Under the pieces are notes generated by a model. The model did not search any database, was not told the DNA's origin, and saw nothing but the letters and a program-made list of their open reading frames with translations. From NCBI GenBank assembly GCA_963795805.1, contig CAWCIV010000002.1:207734-271733 (forward strand): DNA of 64,000 bases, given 5' to 3'. This document shows, piece after piece, positions 17,983 through 25,892 of this stretch. Both the position numbers and the translations under genes were made by a program. Position 1 is the first letter of the stretch; each line of letters opens with the position of its first letter. The DNA is from JALYYC01 sp963795805. GTDB taxonomy: Bacteria; Chloroflexota; Dormibacteria; CF-121.

Positions 17983-18657
17983 CTAACCGGTCACCGCCTT
18001 GAAGATAAGCACATACGAGAAATCGGTTCCATCCACCTGCCACGCGTAGCAACCAGGAGCCTTCACGAAAGTGCCGCCCGGTGCTTGCCTATATCCGTCC
18101 GAGCCTTCATTGATTGTGGATCCAGGCGGAATGATCAAGTGCCCGATCAAAGGCTGCTCGCCAAATCCGACCGGCCCTTGCCCATCGATCCTTGCGCCAC
18201 GAACCAAGACTGCGCCGGCATAGCTGGGAAGCGTGAACCACAAGGTCTTAGTCCCGTACCAGCCGTCTGCCCGCTCTGCCACGAGGGAGGTCGCCGCGAT
18301 TAGGGGTTCCACAGGTCCGGTACCAAGGGCCACGCCAGCAAAAGCTTCCGTGCTCACACGATGGTCCGACGTGGTCGGACAAACTTCGCTGGACGTGACC
18401 TGCGGTAGGCGAAGCGGGCGAATAACACTAGTCGGAAATGATTGTGAGCAGGTAGCGTCCTGCAGTTGAGGCGCACAGCTGCAAACCGAAGCCTCAAGCT
18501 CGCAGACCTGCCTATAGTCCATCGGCGTGGGCAACGGCGTCAGGTTAGAAACCGGCGTCCGACTAAGGCTTGCCGTTGGCCTGGTGGTTACCAACTGCTG
18601 CGAGCACCCGACCAAAACAAGAGAGACGAACGCAGCTACGACGGAAGGATGCCTCAT
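17983..18657 (-). CDS. Hypothetical Cys-rich lipoprotein
   Basis: About 224 residues from the ATG at 18657. The frame is open to 18735, but only the internal ATG starts a signal peptide, which ends in the lipobox LVGC. The mature region has a Cys cluster (CELEASVCSCAPQLQDATC). A C-terminal domain reads GTKTLWFTLPSYAGAVLVRG, then GYRQAPGGTFVKAPGCYAWQ. The latter pattern (VLWV...Y.GPVLIRG...APGCYAYQVDG) recurs in uncharacterised lipoproteins of actinobacteria and Chloroflexota. The function is unknown. It is downstream of the propeller genes on the same strand. Confidence 0.65.
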   Translation of the reverse strand: MRHPSVVAAFVSLVLVGCSQQLVTTRPTASLSRTPVSNLTPLPTPMDYRQVCELEASVCSCAPQLQDATCSQSFPTSVIRPLRLPQVTSSEVCPTTSDHRVSTEAFAGVALGTGPVEPLIAATSLVAERADGWYGTKTLWFTLPSYAGAVLVRGARIDGQGPVGFGEQPLIGHLIIPPGSTINEGSDGYRQAPGGTFVKAPGCYAWQVDGTDFSYVLIFKAVTG

Positions 18658-18779
18658 TGCCTGACGTAATTGTTTCCGAAGAACATGGTCTTTGCCCCAT
18701 TCTCGGGCGTCAAGGTATAAGCCAGAATCTGCCAACTGGTTTCAACTCGACGGGACGAGATGTCTTTGACATAAACGTG

Positions 18780-19946
18780 CTAGAGACCGAATGGGACTTC
18801 CACGGACCGTGCGATTTCGAAGGCGTCACCCGTATCCCCAACGATGTAGAGGTCGCAACCAAAGGCGTGGCGCGTACTAGGGACGCATACCACCATGTTC
18901 TGGCTATCGGGGCGTGCAAACCCGCCGCTCGGGAAGCCAGCGAGTTGCCGGATAATTCGCTGGGATCGCCAATCAACGATCGCACTGTTCCCCGCCTTCT
19001 CGGTTAAAACCCTCGAGCCGTCCCAAGAGAAGGCCGTGACCTGGGCGCTCTCAAAGGTAGCGACCACCTGTTGAGTCAGCAAGTCACGGACCGTAATGGA
19101 ATGGGGAGTAGCCGTGCCATCGGCCGCGAACTGCTCGGCGACGTACCGGCCGTCTCTTGATGCAACCAGCCAGATCGCATCTTTCGGATCGGTCGGCGCT
19201 GTGAAGCTCCGTCCGTATGCGTGGGTACTTAACTGCTGTCCATCTAAGAGCTGAAGCACCTTGATGACGCCGTTCACCTCGTCCAAGATCACTGCGCGGT
19301 TGGCTTTCGCGCTGCAGGCGAGGATGTGGGGTCCCTTGACAATCGGGACGGGCGCCGGTCCGTGGTTAGAGCCAGCTAGCACGGGCGGCAATATCCGGGT
19401 GATGGCCCCGACGACGCCGATCGTTCGCGATTCCGTTCCAGGAATATCCTCAATTAACAGGCCTTGGCCAGCAGGTAGGTCTTCGCGCACCGAGTCCCGG
19501 ATGTAGCAAAGGTGCCGATTATCGTCCGCCCACAGTGCCTCGCGCCCCCAAATCGTTGTGTAGCGAGCAAGGACGGCATTGTCCGATGCGAGGGTGATGA
19601 ATGGTTCATTCTGGCCGTTGAACGAAGGACTGATTGGAAAATCAAAGACGAGAAGCCGCGAACCATCAGGAGATTGGCGCTCGGGCCGCGGGCGGGGTAA
19701 CTCTCGCTGCAGCCGGCCACCCCAATCGACTGCGCACGTCGAATTGGCCGAGGCGTCATATGGAGTCACGTAAATGAGATCGGTTAACGTCGCGTTCACC
19801 GACATCGGGAGGACCGTGCACTTATAAGTCAGATGGGCAAGCGGAGAAGGATTCGTGATCAGCTGCGAAGGCTGATCGGTGGACGCTCGGCACGCAGTCA
19901 GACTAAGGGTCACGAGGAGCAGGCCGAGCGCGCGCCCTTTCTCCAC
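18780..19946 (-). CDS. Beta-propeller lipoprotein, island paralogue 2
   Basis: About 388 residues from the GTG at 19946, which starts a signal peptide with lipobox LTAC. The frame is open to 20183, but the extra 79 residues look non-coding. The family signature is clear: EALWADDNRHLCYI, LACSAKANRAVILD, ASRDGRYVAEQ, AFSWDGSRVLTEKAG, INWR-like IVDWRSQR. A late CDLYIVGD matches NLYIVGADG in paralogue 3. The protein is predicted to be anchored on the outer face of the membrane. It lies in the same direction as the sigma/anti-sigma-propeller pair and 300 bp downstream, so it may belong to that unit or be its target. Confidence 0.7.
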   Translation of the reverse strand: MEKGRALGLLLVTLSLTACRASTDQPSQLITNPSPLAHLTYKCTVLPMSVNATLTDLIYVTPYDASANSTCAVDWGGRLQRELPRPRPERQSPDGSRLLVFDFPISPSFNGQNEPFITLASDNAVLARYTTIWGREALWADDNRHLCYIRDSVREDLPAGQGLLIEDIPGTESRTIGVVGAITRILPPVLAGSNHGPAPVPIVKGPHILACSAKANRAVILDEVNGVIKVLQLLDGQQLSTHAYGRSFTAPTDPKDAIWLVASRDGRYVAEQFAADGTATPHSITVRDLLTQQVVATFESAQVTAFSWDGSRVLTEKAGNSAIVDWRSQRIIRQLAGFPSGGFARPDSQNMVVCVPSTRHAFGCDLYIVGDTGDAFEIARSVEVPFGL

Positions 19947-20247
19947 GCTACAAAGACGTCGATTCGGACGAAAAGTTCCGTTAGTCCTTCGAGCGCGACC
20001 CCTAGGGCAGATCGATGGCCCAGATGCGATCGGCTTTGGGATGGGTGACGACTCGGAGTCCGCATTGCAGTGGGAGATTGCATCCCAGACCGGGCTGCTA
20101 CGCGTATCACGGTCGATGGTCACAAGGGAAGTCACGTGGTCATCTTCCAGGTTGTGGGTATCGACTGACGGTGATGCCGGCACGGGCGTGTCGGTCTGGG
20201 ATACGCGGTGCTTGTTCTGTTGAGCCTTTGCTGGACTCGCGCCTCTC

Positions 20248-21453
20248 CTACATGACGTCCGTTAGCAATTTGACCGCTTTGCCATCGGCGCCGACAATGT
20301 AAAGGTTCCGCGGCGGAAATCCGCCCGCCTGAGGGTGCTGAGGATCGAGCAGCCAGACCGCAATCCGCTGTCCTCCGGGCTCGGGCATTGCATCGTAGTA
20401 ACCGGCACCGGCCGGGCCGCTCCAGACAACGGCTCCGGTTCGCCAGTTGATGACCGATACCGGTCCGCCAGAGGCCTCCATCTGCACCGCCAGCGAACCG
20501 TCCCATGAGAACGCCTCCACGCGTCCCGCGACATGGCCCAAAACGGCGCCCGTCGTGCTGAATATCGTCGTCGTCGAACTCCCGGTCGCCTGGTTGTAGG
20601 TAATCTCCGCGATGTACTGGCCGTCGCTTGAGGCGCGTATGTCGCCACTGGGGCGCGTCCAGAGAACCCGACCGGTCGAGAGTTGAACCACCCAGAATTG
20701 GACAGCGGTCCCGATACTCGTCCCCTGGGCGACAACAGCTCTGTCTTTGACGACCGAGCAGGCGACCACGCCGGACGAGGCCTGATCGTACATATGAGCC
20801 ACCTGGACGACATTCCGGGGCGCCTGGCCGACGGCGGTCACCTGTAAGGTCGCGGGCTCCCCGCCAGCTGGCGGCAACGCGGACTTCGAGACCATGCTGC
20901 AGTAGTGCTGGCCATCATCGGCCCACGTCCCGGGGAACCCCTTGGTGTTGACGGCTGGCGAGGCGACGACCGCACCGGTGCGGTCCCGGATATAACCGGT
21001 GAATCCATACAACGTCCCGGCAGGATTTTGCACGAAGCCCCTTTCGATGTCAGGATTGGTCGCGACGCGGCCTCTGGCCGAGCCGCCCCAAGTAATGCCG
21101 TCGAGCTGCTGGTTGTCGACTGGATCACGGAACAGGATCACCGGCGTGGTCGCGGGCACCTTGAGCAGCTGGGACATCGGTGTCGGCGCGAGCGTCGACA
21201 CGGGTGTGGGTGACGGATGAGACGTAACGTCGTTTTTCGGGTGGAGCCCGCGGATAACGACGGACACCCCGATCGCCGAGGCCGCGACCAGCACGAGAGC
21301 GACCCCCGCGAGCGTCGGCCATAGTTGGCGGTTGACACGGCGCCGTTTCGCAATCACGTTGGCCTGGAGCGTCGCCGGCGGTTCGATTCCGTCCTTGAAG
21401 GCGGGTGCCAGCCGGCGCAGGCGCTCGTGCAGCTCGAGGTCTTGAGCGCTCAT
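20248..21453 (-). CDS. Anti-sigma-like membrane protein with extracytoplasmic beta-propeller (paralogue 3)
   Basis: 401 residues. The N-terminal 45 residues are cytosolic and charged (LHERLRRLAPAFKDG). One membrane helix follows (WPTLAGVALVLVAASAIGVSV), then a Thr/Pro spacer, then a propeller with the island signature: GTWADDGQHYC, VACSVVKDRAVVAQ, RASSDGQYIAE, AFSWDGSLAV, NWRTGAVVW, NLYIVGADGKAV. The start ATG overlaps the stop of the ECF sigma gene (ATGA). That position and topology are those of an anti-sigma factor whose sensor is the propeller. No zinc-binding HxxxCxxC motif is seen. It is likely to hold the sigma factor at the membrane until the propeller is modified or binds a ligand (inference). 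Confidence 0.75.
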   Translation of the reverse strand: MSAQDLELHERLRRLAPAFKDGIEPPATLQANVIAKRRRVNRQLWPTLAGVALVLVAASAIGVSVVIRGLHPKNDVTSHPSPTPVSTLAPTPMSQLLKVPATTPVILFRDPVDNQQLDGITWGGSARGRVATNPDIERGFVQNPAGTLYGFTGYIRDRTGAVVASPAVNTKGFPGTWADDGQHYCSMVSKSALPPAGGEPATLQVTAVGQAPRNVVQVAHMYDQASSGVVACSVVKDRAVVAQGTSIGTAVQFWVVQLSTGRVLWTRPSGDIRASSDGQYIAEITYNQATGSSTTTIFSTTGAVLGHVAGRVEAFSWDGSLAVQMEASGGPVSVINWRTGAVVWSGPAGAGYYDAMPEPGGQRIAVWLLDPQHPQAGGFPPRNLYIVGADGKAVKLLTDVM

Positions 21454-21982
21454 GCGGGCATCTCCCTGGCGACAGAATCCGGGCCCAGCCGGCCGCGGAG
21501 TCTTTGCAGCGCGCGGTGAACGCGCACCCTGGCCGCGATTTCGCTGACGCCGAGGACCTCGCCGACCTCGGCAAACGTCAGACCGTCGAAGTAATGAAGG
21601 TAGATCGCGTGGCGGTCTTTGAAGGGCAGGCCGAGCACGGCGCGAAGCAACTCACGGTCTTCGGCCCGGTGGACGACCTCGTCGATCGGGTCGATCGCCG
21701 GCCGGTTCCAGAACATGAGCGTTGCCTCAACCAGGCGGCGCCGGTGATAATCCCTGGCGAGGTTCGTGATGGCGCGGTACAGCCAGCGACGAAAGTCTGG
21801 CTCGGCCGAGGGGGTGTGGGGCGATGCCCATACCCTGCCGAAGGCTTCCTGTACTAGCTCCTCGGCGGTCGCCCGATTCTGTACCAGCATCACGGCGAAG
21901 TGGTACGCCGGCCGTTCCAGCGTCCGGGCTAGCGGCTCGAACCAGCTGCGATCGGCGGTGTCCAGATCCGGCCCCCTTTCAT
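21450..21982 (-). CDS. ECF RNA polymerase sigma factor (apparent one-base deletion in a G run)
   Basis: Region 2 is SWFEPLARTLERPAYHFAV followed by QNRATAEELVQEAFGRVWA. Region 4 is LPFKDRHAIYLHYFDGLTF followed by an HTH ending in RVRVHRALQRLRG. Region 2's beginning has no start codon in its own frame. An ATG at 21982, preceded by GAGGG at good spacing, is one base out of phase. Adding one G to the run at 21972-21976 joins them into a normal 177-residue sigma factor (MKGGPDLDTADRSWFEP). I therefore annotate the full gene. Without the correction the only start is at 21893, which would delete part of region 2. It is coupled to the propeller anti-sigma gene. Confidence 0.8.
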
Positions 21983-22052
21983 GTTCTTGACCCTCACAAC
22001 GGACAGCGCTGGCGTTCGTTACACCGTTTGCTGTAATGGATCCCGATCCCGT

Positions 22053-22215
22053 AGTTTATACAAATAAACTAATAAGTTATGACATCCTGAATGGATGGTG
22101 TCCCCAACCGTAGAAGTTATGAACTCCACTTGCCCGCCGAGATGAGGGCTTGGTATCCGGCAGTCGACCTCCACCGGACGCTGAGCGGACGGTCGGCGGA
22201 TGCCCAGCGGACGCC
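22053..22215. repeat. Dispersed att-like repeat, copy C (hybrid with tRNA 3' flank)
   Basis: The left arm AGTTTATACAAATAAACT plus AATAAGTTATG is nearly identical to the sequence following tRNA-Arg at 25519-25550. The core TGGTGTCCCC is at 22096-22105. The right arm AACCGTAGAAGTTATGAACT is that of copies A, B and D, with a long GCGGACG-rich tail to 22215. On the minus strand the left arm forms CATCC-ATTCA-GGATG, the same hairpin as at the tRNA (CACCC-ACTCA-GGGTG) with paired base changes. The AT-rich patch stands out in this GC-rich window. Confidence 0.78.
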
Positions 22216-22338
22216 CCTAGTTCGACGGCGCCCTTTGCTTCACGGATTGGTCTGCTTGGAGCACCGGCCTCAGTCCTCTCGCTGAGGCGAGGTGCCCCTG
22301 CGAAACGACACTTTCTCCCCGCTGAAGACCACGGCTGC

Positions 22339-23403
22339 TCAGGCCCCAGGGTGACACGGGCACATCCATGACAGCACGGCGTTCCGGGCAATCGTGGTAG
22401 CGCCCGTTTGTTTCACGACAACGAGGTCCGAATTCCCGCTTGGGTTGGAAATGCCGATAAGCAGGTCGCTCGAATTCGGGCGGGCTAAGACGCCTGGCGA
22501 CGCCCCCGGAGCACGCCAGATTAGGTGCTGATCCTGCCACGTCATGACTCGAACTTCCGCAAGCGGCCCGACCCCAACGCCCACGACCACCCGCGAATCA
22601 TCCGACGAGAACCCAGCCACGTTGCCTGGAAAGGTAGCTACGACGCGATCGGTGCTGATGTCGCGAATATTGGTCGTATCGCTGAACACGCCGGTCTCGG
22701 CAAGGTACCGGCCGTCCGGCGAAGGCGTGACCAGCACCCAATCGCCGCGTGGCCCTAACGCCCGCTGACCGCCCATGTTGCCTTGCGGATAGACATGGTG
22801 ATATTCGACTGCACCCGTCGACAGATCCACCACGGCGACTTCGGTCGTGATCAGGTAACGGGTGGCCCCTGGCGGCCAATGCGGGGACGCACCCGCGGCA
22901 ACCACTACGCGATTGGTGGAAATCGAGCATGATTGGACCGCGGTCCCCGAGCCTCCGATGCCTACCGGCCCCACGATCCGCACCTTCTGTCCCGGTTCGA
23001 GAACCCAAAGGGATCCCTGACTAGTGGCGGACCCGGCAGAGGGAAAGGCGATGCCGCAGAGATGGAGGCTGTCTTCAGCCCAGGCCGGGAAGCCGTAGCT
23101 ATCGAGGTCAGGATTGAGCGAGCCGATGGAACGCCCTTGCCAATCCTCGATCAGCTGTTGATCGCCGGAACGGATGAACTTCGAACCGTCACTCGACGGA
23201 TTGATGAAACCACCTGCCGCCACACTGCCGACCACCTTGCCCGACCAGTCAAATTCCAGCATTCGCTGGCCGCTGCGGTCCTGGACGTAGACCCGGTCTT
23301 CGTACGGCGATGGGCTTCCACCTGACGACGGCACCGGGCCAATAGTGCCCTGGGCCTGACATGCCGCCAATGTAATGGCGACCAAGCTGAGCAGGCGTTT
23401 CAC
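22339..23403 (-). CDS. Beta-propeller lipoprotein, island paralogue 4
   Basis: 354 residues with a signal peptide and lipobox LAAC (Cys 15). The island signature is present: FPAWAEDSLHLCGIA, SCSISTNRVVVAAG, PSPDGRYLAETG, GFSSDDSRVVVG. The second blade motif is slightly eroded (SSDD in place of SWDG). Its last residues include WMCPCHPG, adding two more Cys. It lies alone in the C-D module with the recombinase remnant on the opposite strand. It may be a lipoprotein partner or competitor of the anti-sigma propeller (inference). Confidence 0.72.
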   Translation of the reverse strand: MKRLLSLVAITLAACQAQGTIGPVPSSGGSPSPYEDRVYVQDRSGQRMLEFDWSGKVVGSVAAGGFINPSSDGSKFIRSGDQQLIEDWQGRSIGSLNPDLDSYGFPAWAEDSLHLCGIAFPSAGSATSQGSLWVLEPGQKVRIVGPVGIGGSGTAVQSCSISTNRVVVAAGASPHWPPGATRYLITTEVAVVDLSTGAVEYHHVYPQGNMGGQRALGPRGDWVLVTPSPDGRYLAETGVFSDTTNIRDISTDRVVATFPGNVAGFSSDDSRVVVGVGVGPLAEVRVMTWQDQHLIWRAPGASPGVLARPNSSDLLIGISNPSGNSDLVVVKQTGATTIARNAVLSWMCPCHPGA

Positions 23404-23664
23404 GCCAATACAACGGCGAAAGCCCGCAGGAGATTACGCCGGCGGCCTAGAGAGCGCCGTGCCCCGCGGTCAGCCGACTGTGTGGCCAGCACGAGCAGCT
23501 ATGGTCCGAACCACTGAGGTCTCGACGCACCGCCTTACACGCTTTACGAACTGAGCTGCCGCCTGGTGCCGTCCAACGCTCCGGCGATCCTCATTAGTGC
23601 GTGGACGTCTGGGTCAGACGCAGGGACCTGCTATGTCCATGATCGAAGTACTGCTGCCTAGTGG
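23404..23664. other. Gap between propeller paralogue 4 and recombinase remnant
   Basis: About 260 bp upstream of both divergent units. No conserved ORF, RNA or repeat is recognised. It presumably holds the promoter of the lipoprotein gene and the decayed 5' part of the recombinase gene. Confidence 0.4.
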
Positions 23665-24042
23665 TTGGCCGTGAAGTGCAATCGACTCAAGTCGACCGCC
23701 CCCGATACAGCCAGACGGCTGAGTTGTCAAAGTTCCCGAACCAAATCCCGTGGGCATCTCCGATCGCATTCGTTGGATCGAAGTCAGCGTGAGGTCCGCG
23801 AGCGACTAAACCACGTCACGGCCGGGTTTGACCAGGAGGAGCGCGAAGTCACGACGGGACTCGGGATCCTCTCCAACCTTGGCGTGATCTGGGACCGGTG
23901 CCGAACGGTCCAGCAGCGCCGGCAGTTCGCAAAACTCCTGTTCTCCAGGGTGCCCGTCGACGGGAACTCTCGGCTGTGCGGCTGGGCTCTTAATAATCCT
24001 GCTTTTCGAATTCGCTCAGCCCGGTTCAAAAACTTGTTTTGA
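23665..24042 (+). pseudogene. 3' remnant of a large serine recombinase
   Basis: 125 codons are open, of which the last 85 or so are recognisable as the C-terminal tail of resolvase/recombinase-family integrases: a coiled-coil stretch (REVRERLNHVTAGFDQEERE), then LGVIWDRCRTVQQRRQFAKL, then LLFSRVPVDGNSRL, then NPAFRIRSARFKNLF and stop. In intact relatives this corresponds to ALWxxAxxEERRxLLRxLFxRVxVD...RPEFAPLF. The catalytic resolvase domain and zinc ribbon are absent. The last codons run directly into the att-like repeat D, as expected for an integrase next to its attachment site. Confidence 0.7.
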
Positions 24043-24120
24043 GTGGTGTCCCCAACCGTACAAGTTATGAACTCCACCTCCCAGCCGAGATGAAGGTTTG
24101 GTATTCGGAAGTCGAGCCCA
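24005..24120. repeat. Dispersed att-like repeat, copy D
   Basis: The left arm is the end of the recombinase gene and includes the quasi-palindrome TCAAAAACTTGTTTTGA (24026-24042). The core TGGTGTCCCC is at 24044-24053 and the right arm is AACCGTACAAGTTATGAACT. It matches copy A on both sides of the core, so A and D are the two copies with recombinase-type left arms. The GCGGACG tail seen in A-C is absent. Confidence 0.75.
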
Positions 24121-24144
24121 TTACGCGTTCTTCCCGCTGGTCGT

Positions 24145-25422
24145 CTACCTCCAAGTGAAGCCGTCGATCGCCCAGATAAAACCAGCCCCTGCCGCTCCGA
24201 CTAATGCGAGGAGGACGATGCTCGCCAGGATGATGTGCTGCTCGTACCAGGTCAAGGAACCCGGGTACAAACGATCCATGGCTTTGCGCGACAGAAGCCG
24301 CGTCGACGGATCGAATGACGCTTCAACGGCGGCGGCCAACTCCGCAGCTTGGGCAGAGCTCAGAAAGTAGCGCGGCAGACTCAGTAGCGGCTGGCTGTTC
24401 TGGTCAAGGATCACGACACGCGGCTCGGAAGATGCGGCTACGAACGAGTTGAGAATCGGCATGCGGATGCTAGCAACCTCGGAGCGGGCGACCTCTCGCG
24501 CACGGCCCCACATGTCAAAACGCGTAAGCGTTATTTCGTCGACGACGACGCGTCGGTTTCGCACGTACATCGTGTGAAGGACAACCAGGAATGCCGCCGA
24601 AATCAGGCCGAAGCCAAGCGTGGCAACAAGCACCATCCAGGGCGCCCGAAAACGCAATGCGATCGTCGGAACACCGAAGGCGAGCGCCAGCGGCGCCATC
24701 CACCATGATCGGCCGGTCGAGGGCGATGGTTGCGGGCGCACCGTATAGGGCCTGGACACGTCGCGAAGCGGGGCGCTTGCCCTCTGGATTTTGATGAAGC
24801 CGGGATTCCTCGCCATCGCCCCGATGAGGGTCGCGGTGTCCAATCCGCGTGGGGACAGCAACGACAGCCACAGCGGTGGGCGCCGGTGCCACCGCCACAA
24901 CGTGACGGCGCAAACGCTGCCGAATACCAGGCCGATCATGACGAAAAGGAGTCCCCCAAGTCGCTCGTCCCCGGCGACTCGGACCGGATTGTCTCGCGCC
25001 GTCAAGTTGAAGGCCCCGACGGAGACGAGCGTGATCTTGTCGTTGTAGAGCTGCACCATCACCGATCGGCCGGGTTGGAGGGCGTCTTCCGCAGCCCAAG
25101 AGGTCGCGACCCAGGTTGACCAGGTTCGCCCGAGTAGCAGGATCTCGAGGTTGGTCCGGTCGCCGTTGTTCGAACGCGTGACGTCCGAGCTCGTAATCGT
25201 GCCCTGTCTGGTCAGGTAGCATCCGGTCGTCGCAACGGCCATGCAGGGCGCTGCTGCGCGGTAGGCGGTTGCTTCGGCCTCGGCACCCAGGGAGGTCTCG
25301 ACCAGGACCGCTCCCAGGGCGATCAAGCCAAGCGCGACGGCCAGGCCGACGAAGAGAGCTGCTTGCAGGCCCCACCAGTAGAGGACGCGCCCGGCTGGGC
25401 CCGACTCGATCGGATCGACCAT
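24145..25422 (-). CDS. Hypothetical polytopic membrane protein with PH-like domain
   Basis: 425 residues. Helix 1 at about 17-42 is followed by an extracytoplasmic stretch with GCYLTRQGTITS and VQLYNDKITLVSVG, reminiscent of DUF3592-type domains. A helix follows at about 160-180, then two adjacent helices (MAPLALAFGVPTIALRF and MVLVATLGFGLISAAFLVVL). A PH-like segment comes next (RRVVVDEITLTRFDMWGR, EVARSEVASIRMP, PRVVILDQNSQPLLSLPRYF), and a final C-terminal helix. The PH-like part resembles bacterial DUF304/bPH2-type domains. It is the only gene in the module between repeat D and tRNA-Arg, so it is probably recent cargo. The function is unknown. Confidence 0.6.
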   Translation of the reverse strand: MVDPIESGPAGRVLYWWGLQAALFVGLAVALGLIALGAVLVETSLGAEAEATAYRAAAPCMAVATTGCYLTRQGTITSSDVTRSNNGDRTNLEILLLGRTWSTWVATSWAAEDALQPGRSVMVQLYNDKITLVSVGAFNLTARDNPVRVAGDERLGGLLFVMIGLVFGSVCAVTLWRWHRRPPLWLSLLSPRGLDTATLIGAMARNPGFIKIQRASAPLRDVSRPYTVRPQPSPSTGRSWWMAPLALAFGVPTIALRFRAPWMVLVATLGFGLISAAFLVVLHTMYVRNRRVVVDEITLTRFDMWGRAREVARSEVASIRMPILNSFVAASSEPRVVILDQNSQPLLSLPRYFLSSAQAAELAAAVEASFDPSTRLLSRKAMDRLYPGSLTWYEQHIILASIVLLALVGAAGAGFIWAIDGFTWR

Positions 25423-25518
25423 AGTTCAACAAAGGAACGCGGGATCATCGGGCGCTCTTGCCGGGTTTGTCACATGCCATGTGCCGAAGCATCAAGGTCC
25501 TACGCCGCCAGGAGGGCC

Positions 25519-25562
25519 AAGTTTATACAAATAAACTAATAAGTTGTGCCACCCTGAGTGGG
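25519..25562 (-). terminator. Terminator hairpins after tRNA-Arg (shared with repeat C)
   Basis: Reading the minus strand after the CCA end, CCACCC-ACTCA-GGGTGG forms one stem, followed by an AT-rich stretch and a second stem AGTTTAT-TTGT-ATAAACT. The same elements, with compensating base changes in the first stem, recur at repeat C. This supports a real folded terminator. Confidence 0.6.
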
Positions 25563-25639
25563 TGGTGTCCCCGACAGGATTTGAACCTGTGCTCCTGGCT
25601 TCGGAGGCCAGTGCTCTATCCAGGCTGAGCTACGGGGAC
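25563..25639 (-). tRNA. tRNA-Arg (anticodon CCG)
   Basis: 77 nt with encoded CCA. The acceptor stem GTCCCCG pairs with CGGGGAC (25567-25573). The D-arm contains TAGCTCAGCCTGGATAGAG. The anticodon arm is CTGGC-CTCCGAA-GCCAG with anticodon CCG, and the T-arm has GGTTCAAATCC. The discriminator is A and the 3' CCA is coded by TGG at 25563-25565. It reads codon CGG. Its 3' end (GGGGACACCA) is the core repeated four times in the 10 kb to the left, marking it as the attachment target of an island. Confidence 0.95.
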
Positions 25640-25706
25640 ATCGGAGAACGGACCTCGATTATAAGGAGGCCTCTCGGGGGTCAGCGGACCGCGACCGACC
25701 TTACGA

Positions 25707-25721
25707 ATTCCGTTACGGAAT
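25707..25721. promoter_or_regulatory. Inverted repeat ATTCCG-TTA-CGGAAT
   Basis: Perfect 6-bp arms lie about 85 bp upstream of the 28-residue peptide gene. A related string, TTCCGTAACCGG, occurs 30-40 bp upstream of the second HTH-TPR gene (58151-58162), so it could be an operator for the HTH-TPR regulators. This rests on two occurrences only. Confidence 0.3.
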
Positions 25722-25805
25722 GTCACCCCACCGCGTCCGGTGCCTTCCTAAGCTGAATTCGGAGCGGCTCGTCCTGGACCCTGGCCCCTCCCTGGAGGTG
25801 CAACC

Positions 25806-25892
25806 GTGCGGCGTCTTTTCAACCCGTGGACTCTTCTCGCCATCGCCTCCGCAATCGTCGCCTGCGCCGAAGCTGCCTGGCCGAACCCCTAA
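25806..25892 (+). CDS. 28-residue hydrophobic peptide with signal-like sequence
   Basis: A GGAGG ribosome site sits 5 bp before GTG 25806. The product has a basic start (MRRLFNP), a hydrophobic core (LLAIASAIVA), then CAEAAWPNP and a stop that lies inside a terminator hairpin. The tail after a possible A-x-A cleavage site would be 5-8 residues. It lies 45 bp upstream of an HTH-TPR regulator on the same strand. The layout resembles the pro-peptide/regulator pairs of RRNPP quorum sensing, but secretion and processing are inferred. It may instead be a leader peptide or small membrane protein. Confidence 0.5.
   Translation: MRRLFNPWTLLAIASAIVACAEAAWPNP

Noticed and set aside
22077..22391. Short minus-strand frame crossing repeat C
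   Set aside because: Translates repeat and intergenic sequence; the product has no start signal and mirrors sequence seen in other repeat copies.
15043..24120. Repeats A-D as ends of a transposon or integron attC sites
   Set aside because: No terminal inverted repeats, transposase or target duplications, and no attC fold. The match to the tRNA-Arg 3' end and the recombinase tail fits att-type sites better.
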